A stretch of DNA of 64,000 bases from Dysidea avara (taxonomy: Eukaryota > Porifera > Demospongiae > Dictyoceratida > Dysideidae), in assembly GCF_963678975.1 (NCBI RefSeq), contig NC_089285.1, positions 4,574,694-4,638,693 on the forward strand, given 5' to 3'. Shown here piece by piece: positions 33,403 to 45,489 of the stretch; the stretch's first letter is position 1, and each line of letters starts with the position of its first letter. The notes beneath the pieces were generated by a model. The model was not told the DNA's origin. It ran no database searches and saw only the letters and a list, made by a program, of their open reading frames with translations. Both the position numbers and the translations under genes were made by a program.

Positions 33403-34095
33403 TAGTGGAACCTCTCTTAACGGTCACCTGAGTTGGGCGGTCACCTCAGCAAAATGGCCATGTGACTGGTCCCGACCGATTCCTAAACAGTTTGTACAGA
33501 AATAGTTTGCATTAAGCGGTCACCTCTACAACACATATAACAGCCAGCTTTTGGAAGCACACAAAAAAGCCTCTCACAAAGCAGCCACAGCAAGTCATAA
33601 CAGTGAGTAAACCAGTTACACTACTTTATACTTCTATAACATTTTATACTCACAGTTGTGTTCTGTATAGATAAGCTTATAGCCACTTCATGGCTTTGTC
33701 TCTTCACATGATTGCAATTAAAGCTCACCCCACAATATGCTAATTTTTTGAATTTATCTCGGAATTTACAGTTGTGTAGTTGCCAGGTAACTGTCTTTCC
33801 AGTATAAAAACCCTTCACTGGCTTTGTAGCAAGGCAGCCTAGTGATAATGTCTCCATATAGTGGTTTCTCGCTCTTGTTGGTCATCCTTTCTGGTTTCTG
33901 CTACTTTGTTTATGCCTGTTATGTAAGTAATGGATTGAAGAGTAGGCATGTGTGAGGATAGCTATAATCCCAGGAACCTTTGTATAAAGGTCAAACCTTG
34001 GTTTGTGGCCTATGGCTGCTTTATAGAGATATGATAGTGAGTTAGGCAGCCACCTCTCTATAAAGACCAAATATCTCTGACCACAGGTTCCACTG
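33403..34095. mobile_element. mariner-type MITE in NLE1 copy B
   Basis: Same element and insertion site as 3472-4193, flanked by TA. Its interior overlaps open frames that are not genes. Confidence 0.75.
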
Positions 34096-34436
34096 TAGTA
34101 GTAGTAAGAGTATTATTAAGGGTGGTAGAGGGAAATGATGTGGACAACTCCATACATTTCACTCACCTTGCCAGCTTTACAACCTGATGCAATCTTCTTC
34201 CCATCTGGTGACCAGGCAATACTGAGGATCCAATGGCAGTGAGCTACATGTATGTAGAGCAAGAGAGAAAGATAAGATACTACATCAACCTTTTAGTATG
34301 TACACTACAATAAGGTACCACTCAATTGTGTTAGCTATACAAGCACATTTCAACAACAATATGAACACCTAAAATGATACCTTTGATGTGACCATTGTAG
34401 GAATTAATTGTGAACCACAGTGCTTATATTTTTAGT

Positions 34437-34690
34437 GAAACAAGTAAAAGTTGGAAGGTTGTCTATACCTGTTGATATACTAGTGGACATTAAAGTCCTA
34501 AACTTCAGTCTATACCCATGACTTAATTAGGGATTAAATGTCCACTGCAGGTATAGGCAACCTTCACCACTTTTAGCTATTCCTTTGTTTCACTACTTTT
34601 TTGCTTTGATGAGTTTGATCCCTATAAAATTCCTACTACTTGTTTGTTTGTTTATTTTTTCATAACATAATGAGCCCACGCATACCATAT
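34437..34690. repeat. Hairpin element, core type 2, truncated (copy B)
   Basis: Matches 4437-4690 including the palindrome. It stops at about 34,690, where module M begins; this is a duplication junction. Confidence 0.7.
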
Positions 34691-34701
34691 GTGCTTGTAT
34701 A

Positions 34702-35058
34702 CAGGGCCACCCAGAGAAATTAAGGGGCCCAGGGCAAAGAGTTAAAGTGGGGCCCCAGAGGCAAGGAGGTTTCCATTCTAAATCACAACTTCACCCAAAC
34801 TGTAAGTTGAAGACCAAAAAAAAAAAAAAAAAGGTCACAACCTACTCACAATGACAATAGCCACCCTTCACCAACCATATCTCCTTATCTATAAGTTTGC
34901 TACACTGCTCCTCTAAAGAATACTGTGACTGCTCTATTAGAGTATATCGATCTTTTAAGCAGGTATTCGGGGGCCCTTCATGGGGCCTCCTGGGGCCCCT
35001 TTCAGGCTGGGGCCCGGGGCAAAATGTCCCAGTTGCCCCCCCCCCGTGGGCGGCCCTG
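34702..35058. mobile_element. hAT MITE (CAGGGC ends) at the M junction
   Basis: Ends CAGGGCCACCC and GGGCGGCCCTG; flanks CTTGTATA and CTTATATA (one mismatch). It is the same insertion as 60,929-61,272 in R. Contains one CTCTATTAGAGTATATCGAT motif. Confidence 0.9.
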
Positions 35059-35118
35059 CTTATATATGATACTAGTAAGCAATTATAAAGTAGACAAATA
35101 ATTTGTACATTAATGCAC

Positions 35119-35310
35119 CTTCACAAATATTCCACCTTTGTTCTCTCTCAAATCAACACGGCATTGTGTTTCTGTGTCACTCCAAAGAACACGAGTCTCC
35201 AGTTGTTTTTGGCGACGGCGCTTCTCTCTTGACACTTGGCTCCGCTCATTTATCTTTCTCAAGAGACCATCAAAAATACCTACAAGACTTTGAGCATGAC
35301 TCCATTCCAT
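35119..35310 (-). pseudogene. Zinc-finger gene copy M, exon 1 only
   Basis: 192-nt exon homologous to 23,432-23,623, with the ATG at 35,310 and donor retained. It still encodes 64 codons (MEWSHAQSLVGIFDGLL, CRVDLRENKGGIFVK). Exons 2 and 3 are absent because the module junction at 34.69 kb cuts the first intron. It could be transcribed but cannot give the full protein. Confidence 0.8.
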
Positions 35311-35994
35311 TTTGATAGTACGTGGCTATAATCAACAACAACAAACAGGATATGATAATATTATATAGTCTACTAGTTACATGAAATTGCAGAAGAACCA
35401 ATGTAAAACACTTTGGGTAATCATTTTTTTTCAAATAGGCGGATACCATCGCTACATGGCACTTGAGAGAATTCCTTACAATGGATGAATGAAAATTTTG
35501 AGGGTTGTCACCCATACAGATGGTGAGAAGTCCAGACTTAACAGTAATATGTGTCCAATTATACTGTGAGGTGTTTCTCTGGTTCATTAACTTGAGTACT
35601 TTTTTCACTACAACTTTAATAAATAATTTAAAGTCTAGCCTTGTGACTATTTAACTTGTCCACAAGACAGCATTTAACATTGTTCATCAATTATAATTCC
35701 ATATATGGCACCACGGTGTTACTTTTGCAAACACTTGCAGGCAGTGGTGGAGGATGTGGAGGGTGGGGGTGTGTGACCAGAGTGTATAGATCAGGTGCCC
35801 CAGAAACTGTAGCCATTTTCACAATGTCTCAAAGTTCATCAGAATTAGTTTTATACATACAATTTGAAGCATTTTCAACTAAAACACCAACTTTTTAACT
35901 CATCATATGCTATAGTGTATTTGCAGTCAATACAAACCTTTTGTGACAAATTTTTACCTGTTGACTACAGTACAAAACAGCTTTTAGACAGTTG

Positions 35995-36067
35995 GAAATA
36001 CTTGGTACAGGTGTAACACACCAACTCTTAAAGTGAAAGGTCAGTAGTTCAATTCCCACTGTAGGCA
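35995..36067 (+). repeat. tRNA-like SINE relic (M)
   Basis: CTTGGTACAGGTGTAACAC and GGTCAGTAGTTCAATTCCC followed by ACTGTAGGCA; the best-preserved B box of the three copies. Confidence 0.45.
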
Positions 36068-37955
36068 AGTACTTTTAGGAACATATTTTTATGAAGCACT
36101 TTGACTACTCTATTAGGGTATTTTAGTGTTCTATTAGAATATACCAATCTTTTTAGCCCAACTCCAATTTCGGCAAGATATTCTAAGGGTGGCTATATAG
36201 ACCCCCTCAGCAGACCGAGGGAAAGCTTCAGCCCCCCATCGCCTATGCCTACAGGTACTGCAGCGAATCTTCCATGATGAAAAAATAAGCACCGCGCATT
36301 ACACATCATGTAAGTCTGTTCATCTAAGTAGATAATGAGTTACTATATTGTTGAAGCCCAAATGAATGATTTTGTGATTTCAGTGTGCCAAGCCAGCGTA
36401 CTGAAAATGATGGTTGTTTAGCATAGTATTTTGCCAAATATTCTATAGGGCAAGAGCTTCATCAAGTTTGTGGATTTCAGATTCAAACAAACATGAAATA
36501 GAGAAAAACTGACAGTTTTTAAACATTACATTGTCTGCAAACAACACCAAAGGTCAAATCTGAGGTGGTTTGTCATATGCAAACTTTGCCAAGTTTCATG
36601 CTTTTATCCAAAAGTACACAAAAACGGTCTATTTAAAATGCTTAGAACCCCAACTATTTGTAAGTATAGTATCTAACAATCATTCAAATATGTACAAGTT
36701 TAGCTGGATCCTGAAAAACACCTAAAAATTAAAAAGTGGATTTTTTTTCTCTTGAGAGTAAACACTTCAGCCAACCAGATAATTAACGGAAACAGCAAAG
36801 GTGTCAACAACAGACAAGTATGGTTTGGTTCCATTACAAATTTGAAAAAGGGCTGTAAGGGACATTACACTTTTATGGCTTCCCCATAGGAAATGTATTG
36901 TGAAAATGTTGATTGACTGTAAATATTAGGTCAGAAAAAGATTTAAAATATTTTTAGCAGGTCAAGTAGTACTACAAATGAGCCAAATTTCAACATCATC
37001 TGTAATTGCATCTATGAGTTATTAAATGTTTTTGAGAATCCAGCTCAACAGGTACATGCTATACCATAGCTAATACCATAGTAATTATCCCCTATAATAT
37101 ATTCCATACAATTATTATTATAATAAGGCCAGGCAAAGTAGATTGCTAGTTTCTCATCAGCCACTTCCTCAATTTTGATGCAGGTGGGCAGACATTGAAA
37201 CACACAAAAACATACAGTAGCAATGGAAAGCCAGCTATTTCTGCCACTACAAGGATTATCAAAAGAGTCTTCTTAAAGGTATACATTTTACTACCTTCCC
37301 TAAGAAGAAAGAATTAGCTGAAAATGATAGTAATTGTAATATTTACACAGGGAATCCACTCAGTAAAACTGACTTGCATTGGAGCCCTGCACATAGCTGA
37401 AAATTATGTATAGTTTGTCAAAATCCTAGCACAGCTGATAATTATGGAGGTGGCAGGGTTGAAGGTGATGCAGGCAAACTATAAATCCAGTTTGGTCGCT
37501 CCATATTCCAAATATGAGACCAGGACAAATGACTTGCTGCATTAATTTTTTTTAATTCACAGAGGTTGTGCTATAGATAATATATGTCACGTACAGTATA
37601 TTATCACCTTGCATTTACTCAAAAGTTTTTAAGGTTTACTGCTTCTCACTGGTGGAATGCAATACCATCCGACTTCCATCCTACTATCACAGACCTCCAC
37701 TACCAGCAATTCCACCATGATTGTACTTTGGAGGTTCCAGGTACAAGGCACAACACTGATTAATGGTATTGTCCTCAAGAATTTGTTGCTATAGAAGCCT
37801 TTAAAGCAAAAACTATAAATAGAATGACCTCACTTCCTTCCGTTAACCGCCTGTTTGAGTTGCAAACAAGAAGTTGTCAAATACACTATACATGTATACA
37901 ATGTATAGTGTATCAACTCCATGCAGACACACAATGTAATCACAGAGTTGATATG

Positions 37956-38215
37956 GAGAAATAGAATTACAACCAGAATCAATAAAGATACAATTATATT
38001 GTTTGTCAACTGATATACTACCATATAGCTGGTTATCTTCGAACCAGACATTTTTGTAGGAACAGTAAAATCTGAATTTCAAAAATTTTAATTTTGAAGT
38101 ACAGGTGGATTTCAAACAAATAGAAATTCATGTCACAAATTACAAAAATACGTAGATTCTACATGTGCTTGCCTTACCGAGGGTATAGATGATGGAATAA
38201 CCTCCACTTTTGCAC
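37956..38215. other. 260-bp inversion in module M
   Basis: L (26,063-26,325) and R (57,065-57,325) carry this block in one orientation relative to their flanks; M carries it reversed (GGAGAAATAGAATTACAACC now follows GAGTTGATAT). The breakpoints are clean by eye. Confidence 0.7.
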
Positions 38216-39305
38216 ACTGGAAAGAAGAATAAGTGGAGTAATTAGCAGCCACTGGCGAGGCAATCAGCTCGATCAGGGTACAGCAGCAGCAGCAGATGGC
38301 AATGGTTCCCACAACGGCCATTATGGATAGTTAACTGGCAGTAATGATACTGTTCAACTTTTATTACTAATACTGAGCTTAAACTTATAAGAATACACAA
38401 GCAAATATGTGTTGTCTGCGATCATGTGAAAGCACATTATTTTTACTTGTGGAAATTTATTTTCGAAGAACAACAGGACTTGGAATTTATTTTCAAAGAG
38501 AAAGGCCTCTTCGAAACATCTGAAAATAAAACAATTCGAAAATAACCTGCTATACAGAAACATGAAATGTATCAACAAGACCAACCACAAACCTTCCAGT
38601 TAGAGATCTGAGTTATCATCACAGTGAGTCATGTTCATCACTACAAAGTACACCAACCTGTCATTGGGTGGGAAGGACAGCCACAAACTTAGGAAGGGAT
38701 AGTGCTGTACCTTGTATCCTTCACCTCCTCATACAATTATAACTCCCTTTACAGACCTTGTCCTTAGGGAATTAGTAAATTATCATGCATATTTACTTGA
38801 TGATTTGTAACATTTAGATTGTGTTTGTTGTAATTGAGTTTTTGGTTTGTAATATGTTGTTCATGCTTGTATAGACGTGTTTAACGAAGAGGCGTAGTCA
38901 CAAAAATGCACCGCATGTGCAAATTACCAACCATTTTTGTAGGGCAAAAGAAATAACGTTTGCCCTACATTTGATTTTCCAGAACCTTTTGCCCTACATA
39001 AATCTGGATTGTGTTATGAAAAAATGATGCAATATAGTGACACACCTCTTGTTAAACTCGTTTATATTGTTTTTAGCTAATTTTTGTACTGTGTATTTTT
39101 GGTATTGCTGTATGTTGTCACTCATGCAAGGAAGCCTATTGCATGGAGTTATGGAGTTTAAACAATGAATCAACTTTACACGGCCTAATATTATAGTCTT
39201 GTATCCAGACCACTTGGGGAAAGATCTTGTGGATCTCCAATAGTTGTTTTTGTGTTCCGGGAATGTTAAATCAGTGTTGAAATGGAGTAAAGGCCAGCTC
39301 CAGGT

Positions 39306-40085
39306 GTGTCATACAGTATGATAGTACTCTATAGTAGGGACCACAAAGGAGTAGGCATGGCCCACAAAATAACATCACCCAAAAACCAGCCTCAGTTTTC
39401 CCAGATGACGATGAGGCAGTATTGGTTAGGTAAAACTAAGCCTAAACAAGCTTTCAGATCGAGCCAAAATGCTTTCAACAAGTTGCTAGGGAATTGTAAA
39501 AATAAATTATTGGAATTTCTACTGACTGCCTGATGCCTTCAGACAAGCGTAACTCGATAACGGCTAAGGCTACAAGCTTGATTTTTCACTGTTTGACGTC
39601 GCTTCGCACCGAGAAGTGTCATTTGGCATACTGCAGTACGTACAATGCATTCTTCATGCACTTACCAGTGTCCTCCTTTGTGTCCCATTCATCTTTGCTG
39701 ACAGCAAAAAGTGTTGATTTGGCGATAGCACATGATGGCTTTCCTTCATAACAGAAATTGTCCATATTTTTTATAGTGGCTGTTTTGATTGCAGAGGTGC
39801 TTTTTGAACAGTTCTCGATTCATACTGTTGTGTAACGGGTTGAACACAGCCAACAACAAAGTGTAATGGATATTTCACTTTTCAGACAATAATTGATATA
39901 ACTGGGGCACACAGCACCATTTCCATCGGTATGCATGGATTGCAGAGGTGCTTTTTGAACAGTTCTTGATCCGAAATGCTGTGTAACGGGTTGAACATAG
40001 CTGACAACAAAGCATAATGGATACTTTACTTTGCAGGCAATAACTGATATAGCTGGGGTGTGCGGCGCCATTTCAGATGAGGTAT
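39306..40085. mobile_element. Dispersed repeat plus a tandem duplication
   Basis: 39.38-39.72 kb matches 19.44-19.78 kb. At 39,785-39,940 and 39,945-40,085 a block of about 150 bp is repeated (GCAGAGGTGCTTTTTGAAC, then TGTAACGGGTTGAACA). No gene. Confidence 0.6.
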
Positions 40086-40149
40086 GCGTGGGTTGACCGG
40101 TCATAATAATAATATTTACAAAAAAAAGTTAACAAACAAGTACACAGAA

Positions 40150-40280
40150 AAAATTTGGAATTTTCAACTAGAGTAGGGACAATAAAACATCGATAAGAAG
40201 TATTGAAACAAGCTGGAGTAGTGTATGGTATTAAATCACAGTAAAACGATAAGAAGTGTTATATCCCTACTGTGCTGAAA
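40150..40280. repeat. Half of hairpin element, core type 3
   Basis: GAAACAAGCTGGAGTAGTG, TTAAATCACAGTAAAAC and GTTATATCCCTACTGTGC match the left arm at 13.76-13.89 kb; the right arm is missing, replaced by the L-like segment. Confidence 0.75.
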
Positions 40281-40657
40281 GTTATTAAATTGGTATTGAC
40301 AAACCAACTAGTGAAGCCAAGTTTTATTCTGTTTCAACAACAAAATTATTTTAACACTACACTCACAAGTCAAGGGGGAGGCACTATATATCCGTACTCT
40401 GATCTCTGTCCTCGGTCAAAACAAAAGTCAAGCAAGAAATTTGCAGTAGGTCAAGACAAGCTTCGATTGTAAAAGGTATACCACAATTGATGCTTTTACA
40501 GTTACAACATAACTATATTTTTATGAAAATATGCAAGAATTTGGTCAAGAGTCAAGCATGAATTTTTTTAGCAAAGGGTCAAGGCATATTTTTTTTTGAC
40601 TTTGACCCAGGATGAAGATCGGAGTACAGAGTATATGGAGTATCACCCCCTTGCAAG

Positions 40658-41065
40658 TAGGGACCCGCCGATTATGCTGGCATAATTATGAGCATAATAG
40701 GTGTCTGAAAGCATTGAGCATAATGCTAGCATAATAGGTAGAATATTTGTGTTATAGTATGAATTCTAAAATAGCTATCACAGAAAGATCGATATACTCT
40801 AATAGAACAGTCAGTAACTCTAATAATTATAACGATCATATAGCTGACTGTTCAATTAGAGTATATCGATCTTTTCTGTGATATGCATTTTGACAAGTTT
40901 GTGCTTCAGCCACTTATTATTTATCCATAAATTGGAAATTATTATGGGCATAATTTGAGCATAATGGGTAAGTAATGAGCATAAATTTAAGCATAATAGG
41001 TAAATTTTTGAGCAGTGCAGCATAGCATAATAGATAAAATTATTAGCATAATCGGCGGGTCCCTA
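40658..41065. mobile_element. 408-bp hAT-type MITE, perfect 8-bp TSD
   Basis: Ends TAGGGACCCGCCGATTATGC and GCATAATCGGCGGGTCCCTA; CTTGCAAG on both sides. L has the empty site at 26,999. It is rich in GCATAAT words and contains an internal hairpin (40,780-40,881) built from two inverted copies of the ATACTCTAATAGAACAGTC motif. Confidence 0.95.
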
Positions 41066-42077
41066 CTTGCAAGTGTCATTCTCTGATGCTTCTGTGATGC
41101 TTGTGAGAGCCTAAGTGAGATGTGATCTGTGTGCATGACAAGAGATGTGAAGTTGCTTGAGTAAATAAAACTTAGCTTCATTAGTTGGCTTGTCAATACC
41201 AATTTAACACTCCTGGAGCTGGCCTTTATTCCCGGATTTTGGGAGCCTGGAGATCCACCAGACCATTCCTCTCCCACAAACAAAGCAGTTTGGGTACAAG
41301 ACTACCAATATTAATCTATATAACACTCATAATCATGTACAGTACCTCAACTCCGGCACAGATTTTAATAAACTTTTCTTTCTTTGGTATGGCTGCTTCG
41401 ATTTTCATCCCAAAATCCAATTCCTACCTTTCCATTATATATCCTGTACAGGTGCGAAAGAGAAGCACAAGTTAAATATAAACATTGTGTTAAGCCCTAA
41501 CTTGAGGGTGTGCTCTTCAGAGTGCTGCTAACTTCTAGGCATTCTTCGATTTTCACCAAATGACGATAATAAGGCTGTATGGTGCAGTCCATATATGTGA
41601 GGACAGTATATAACCGTAAAAAATCCCCCTGGTTTTCAGTAATTCTTGAAAATGGAAAAGCTAGTGTAAACGTACATATAAAGAAGTCTGGCACCACCCG
41701 CCCAAGTACTTTTGCGAAGGGCGGGCTGCGCCAGACTACATATAAAGGTGTGGTATAGCTATGTGTGCAAATATTAGCTAATCATTAGATCTTTAGTTTT
41801 ATAATGTTGTACAATTAATTGCAATATCTGGTAATTTGTTCCACAATTTAATTGCATCTGGGTAAAAGGAATATTTCAAATGAGATAACCGTGGCTCTAA
41901 AATGGTTGCTTGAATCTATTAATGTCCTCGGGTAAGTAAATTATTCCTGATGAGTGAGTTCCCTGTTTCAGTTTCAACAAGATTAACAAGTTTCCCTGAT
42001 TCCCTTCTAACTAAAGTGTTGTACAGGCTCAGGTCCCTAGAGGGGTAGTTGCCTAATAAGTTGACCAATAAAGAAAA

Positions 42078-42538
42078 GGCTGTTGCTATTGTTCCGGCAG
42101 TCACGTGAATAAAAATAAAACTTAGAAAAAAAAAAAGGTCCTCAAACGAAAAAAAAAAGAAAACACAAAATGCCTTGAGCGGGAATCAAACCCGGGACCT
42201 CCAGTGCTTGAGCCCAGAGTCCTACCCATTGTGCTACGTGGCTCCCAGCTACCCAACTCCCTTATATGTCTCTGAGTGGAGTAACTTCTATATAATATAT
42301 ATTGAAGGTGAAGAAGAAATTAAACCTGAACCCGACCCTAACCCTAACATTAGAACTACTTTTCGCATTCCCTAAAGTTGAATGCTCAGGGCAACCTACT
42401 AGACGCGTTCCCTAAAGTTGAATATTCGGGGCAACCTACTAGACGTGTGCCCTAAAGTCGAATACTCGGGGCATAGCATACAATTAGTGTGGTTGATAGT
42501 GAGAAATCTAGTGGACTGCCGGAACAATAGCAACTTTG
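42078..42538. mobile_element. 461-bp Mutator-like MITE with 9-bp TSD
   Basis: Ends GGCTGTTGCTATTGTTCCGG and CCGGAACAATAGCAACTTTG (about 25-bp TIR); TAAAGAAAA on both sides (9 bp). Matching sites in L (28.2 kb) and R (55.44 kb) are empty. Inside are a tRNA-like sequence and about three units of a 40-bp repeat (CCCTAAAGTTGAAT...GGGGCAACCTACTAGACG). Confidence 0.9.
42172..42246 (-). tRNA. tRNA-like sequence inside the Mutator-like MITE (relic)
   Basis: The minus strand reads GGAGCCACGTAGCACAATGG (A-box region) and GGTCCCGGGTTTGATTCCCG (T arm and B box; CGGG/CCCG stem with TTTGATT loop). The acceptor stem does not pair well, so this is probably a tRNA-derived SINE head or tRNA pseudogene rather than a working tRNA. 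Confidence 0.4.
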
Positions 42539-43116
42539 TAAAGAAAAAAAAAGAAGTCAAGATATACTGACAGAATGCAGGGGAAATCCCAGATCAGGTT
42601 GTGTGGCTCCTCAGGCACTTGCAGCTGGCTGTGGATCAAGTCACTGCCTGGCCTGGGATTTTTTCTGTATTCAATTACAGGTCTCTGAAGCAGGCATACT
42701 GTTGAGCTGGGGAATAACAGATTGCCCATTTAACATGTTAGTGACACTAAAATACATTGAAAAATCACTACAATCTTGCTTGCTTTCCTTTGTACTTTTT
42801 CTAGTTTATCAATATTAGTCAGAGTATAGGGTGACCAAACTACACAGGCATACTGTAATATGGGTCACACTAAAGAATGATAGAATCTTTCCCTTACACT
42901 TGTTGATCACTATCTCAAATTGCACTGCAGATATGCTTGGACATTGTTTGTTGTATACAGAAGTAACGTGGAAGTTTCAAGAAAATGTTTCATCAATATA
43001 AATTCCCAAGTACTTGACTTGTGGATCTTAAATACTTAGCCTTCTCTATACATTTGATGCAGTTTATAAACAAACGTACACAAGTTCATTACACAATAAA
43101 CTGACTGAGTACTCAC

Positions 43117-44481
43117 ATTTTAATGTGTCTATCTCGTCCACCACTAGCCACTTGTTCCCCATTAGTACTCCAGTCAACACTAAACACTTCATCAACATGA
43201 CCTGGTAGATCCATCAGTAACTTCCTGTTCTTAATATCCCACACCTGTAGGGAAGGGTGGGTAATGAGTGGGTGGGGCTGATAGTGCAGGTCACCTTTAG
43301 TGTACTATCTGAACTACCACTACACAATAACCTGCTGTCTGCTGACCAGGAGATCTGTACGGGACAGTAGCCAAGAGTTATGTGAGATACATGTACATGC
43401 ACACAAGTTTAGTACACAACTTGGAATGGTATAAAATTATATATAGCACATTATCAGTACTTCCAGATGTGGGTGGGAAGGATTTTTCTTTTTTAAAGAG
43501 ATTGTATCAGTGCCTGTGTGACACTCACATGAGTAAGCAAAGCAGAATGCTACGGTAGCTACTTACAGAGAATGTCTTTAACATTAAGGATGTACCAAGT
43601 ATGGACATTTTAGAATCAAAAACATTTAGTGTTAATATACTATGTGACTGGATTTGACAAAACCAGGTTTCCACACACATCCAATTCTTTGACGTTAATC
43701 ACTTGTAACTTGACAACTCAATATGCTATTGAGCTACAATTTTCACACAATGCTTTCATTGCATTATACAATAACAGGTCCAAATTTGAAACTGACAGCA
43801 TTTTTATACATTGAGTTATGGTCCTTTAAAGTCACACATCTGGATGTGTGTGGAAGCCTGGATGTGTCAAATCCGGCCACATAATTATGTTGATTGAAGC
43901 ATTACAAATTCTAAAACGTGCACACTGGCATCTGCAGCACCATCCCATAGACACAGTTAGAACTTTTGTAGATAGCTCCTTTGCATGCCAGTTTATATGA
44001 CAACTGAACTACTAGTGACTGTCATTGATCCCTACAAATCTTGACCAACGCAGACCACTTAGAAAGCAATATTATTTAGATATTTACCTAAAACTGCTCA
44101 AAACTGTGTCAAAAACCTCATCCCTGAAGTACCTTGGGAGGCTGTGCCTTCCAGATCAACCTTCTGCTGCTCCAGATGCCCACTTTGCCAAGCCCTGGAT
44201 CCACCTCTGCTTTTTTAAAGTTCAATATGACATCTTCAAATGCACACATAATCACATACACAATACTAGTCCAGCTCACCTGATATACAGCACTGACATG
44301 ACCCCTCAAACTAGTGATGTACCTGTATGGTGTGTATACTAGTAACATTACTAGTGTAACTATCTCCTCACTGACTTGCCCGTCCTGCCATCCCATAACT
44401 TCACTGACTTGTCAAATGAAGCACTAGCAATGAGACGAGCATCAGGAGAGAAACTGACTTGATTGATAAGTTGTTGATGAC
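43117..44481 (-). pseudogene. NLE1: NLE1 copy C, C-terminal exons
   Basis: Exons with GT-AG borders and matching phases: 44,376-44,481 (GHQQLINQVSFSPDARLIAS, FDKSVKLWDGRTGK), 44,280-44,322 (YITSLRGHVSAVYQ), 43,295-43,354 (ISWSADSRLLCSGSSDSTLK) and 43,117-43,244 (VWDIKNRKLLMDLPGHVDEV, DWSTNGEQVASGGRDRHIKM). These are the last WD40 blades of NLE1 and are open throughout. The last exon ends AAAAT before GTGAGT, one small exon short of the expected Trp-basic C-terminus, which was not found before the repeat junction at about 43,026. These exons look intact but belong to a locus whose upstream exons are broken. L and R lack this 2.5-kb block. Confidence 0.85.
43638..43886. mobile_element. About 248-bp MITE in NLE1 copy C intron
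   Basis: Ends TATGTGACTGGATTTGAC and GTCAAATCCGGCCACATA, with TTTCCACACACATCCA further in; about 45-bp imperfect TIR, probable TA target. Confidence 0.75.
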
Positions 44482-44571
44482 CTAAACAATATCACACTGT
44501 AATAGCCTGATGTTACAGGGTTTGCAATTTCAAGTAAAATGCATAGTGAGGTTACGCATGTGTATTTGCTA

Positions 44572-45078
44572 TACTGTATTTACTCGATTTGTGCCCCAGG
44601 GGTACTATTATTTTTCGTCCAAAAATAAGGATAACACCCATGGAATAGTGCCGCAATATTTGAGGATGCGCTACTAATATTTTAAACCTGCCACTACTAT
44701 AGCTATTCTACATTATAGTTTTATAAAACAATCACAACACGTTGCTACTTACTTTGTCTACACAGAACCTTCTTTCACTCAAGTCCTTGTAGCACAACTA
44801 TGTCACCCCTCGTGCTATGTGGTCAATTTATTAACTAATATCCGGAATTTTCAATATGTTACAGCTGTTCAAGTTTTACCAGGACAATGCATTCCTCAAA
44901 TCTACATTGAGATTAATACTAAAGGTATGAGAGCACTAGTAAAGAGTAATTATGAATGTATAATGTGGCACTATTCGAGGGTGTGGTACAATTTAAAAAC
45001 TTTTCAGAAACAAGCTTCAAATAGTACCGCACTACGGTACTATTCGAGGGTGTGGCATAAATCGAGTAAATATGGTAT
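44572..45078. mobile_element. MITE with TATTTACTCGATT ends
   Basis: Ends ACTGTATTTACTCGATTTGTG and CATAAATCGAGTAAATATGGT (each quoted to about 20 bases). The interior has two copies of ACTATTCGAGGGTGTGG. The target duplication is unclear. It lies in the NLE1 copy C intron. Confidence 0.7.
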
Positions 45079-45489
45079 TTGGCTTTTCTTGAAGTGAAAT
45101 AAGTCATGTTACACCATCCCTGTTAAAGAGATTTGTCGAGTGTATAGCAGCCTGAGGCACAATATGGACCATTGTGGTACCAGATAAATCGCTTGCAAAA
45201 ACACGCATGTGTACGCATTCACACTACACAATTTGTATGAAATTTCAAGTGTTGAAACCCTGTAGTGAACACTCAGAGGCGGTTGGTCACACCATAACAT
45301 GATCACATACTGCTATGTGTAATTGTACAACCAAATATGGCAACAAGTGCATGACAATAATTTTATATCTTAGTTGGAAGGTACACAAGAAGGCTTTGTC
45401 AGTGCACTCATTACTAATGGGTATGTATTGCATAATTCTTAGGAATAGGAAACAGGAAATTTTACATTAGTGTTTACAAGGTTAAATTA

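Larger units (their letters stand above)
29440..34243 (-). pseudogene. NLE1: NLE1 copy B, middle exons, disrupted
   Basis: Exons: 34,167-34,243 (77 nt, intact), 33,183-33,271 (9-nt in-frame loss after VCIW), about 31,736-31,891 (1-nt loss giving KCGE instead of KVW), 31,208-31,250 (LCRTLSGHGHW, with an extra 5 nt), 31,094-31,158 (two deletions) and 29,440-29,534 (5-nt loss before the donor). The 37-nt exon encoding DPDCRLLASSSK is gone except for its first about 7 nt, which abut the minisatellite. The N-terminal exons, and the C-terminal exons seen in copy C, are absent. A candidate micro-exon (GTGACCTCCACCAGTGAAG) sits near 29,591. All these defects mark it as a pseudogene. Confidence 0.85.
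41780..43025 (-). pseudogene. LINE ORF2 end, collinear copy (M)
   Basis: Minus strand, high to low: LGIYIDE-like RT end (43,020-42,800), LTNID then KLEKVQRKAS (near 42,800), VTNMLNG (near 42,740), NYPSRDLSLYNTLVRRESG (42,045-41,990) and the LWNKLP segment (near 41,840). It is interrupted by a Mutator-like MITE at 42,078. Frameshifts throughout. Confidence 0.7.
34690..43030. repeat. Module M, direct partial copy of L
   Basis: 35.06-37.3 kb matches L 23.37-25.74; 37.63-38.33 matches L 25.75-26.70 with an internal flip; 40.37-41.50 matches L 26.72-27.91; 41.5-43.03 matches L 27.91-28.99 with the LINE block in the opposite orientation. A segment at 37,340-37,630, shared with R (57,655-57,955), is missing from L. 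38.35-39.3 kb is unique with no gene seen. Confidence 0.82.

Noticed and set aside
35270..35608. 112-residue open frame conserved between M and R (also 59,676-60,014)
   Set aside because: M and R are recent copies so conservation is uninformative; the frame runs over the zinc-finger gene start codon and L lacks it.
42325..42352. Telomere-like CCCTAACCCTAAC
   Set aside because: Only about two units, inside a MITE; relatives at 22,290 and 62,470 have a single degenerate unit.
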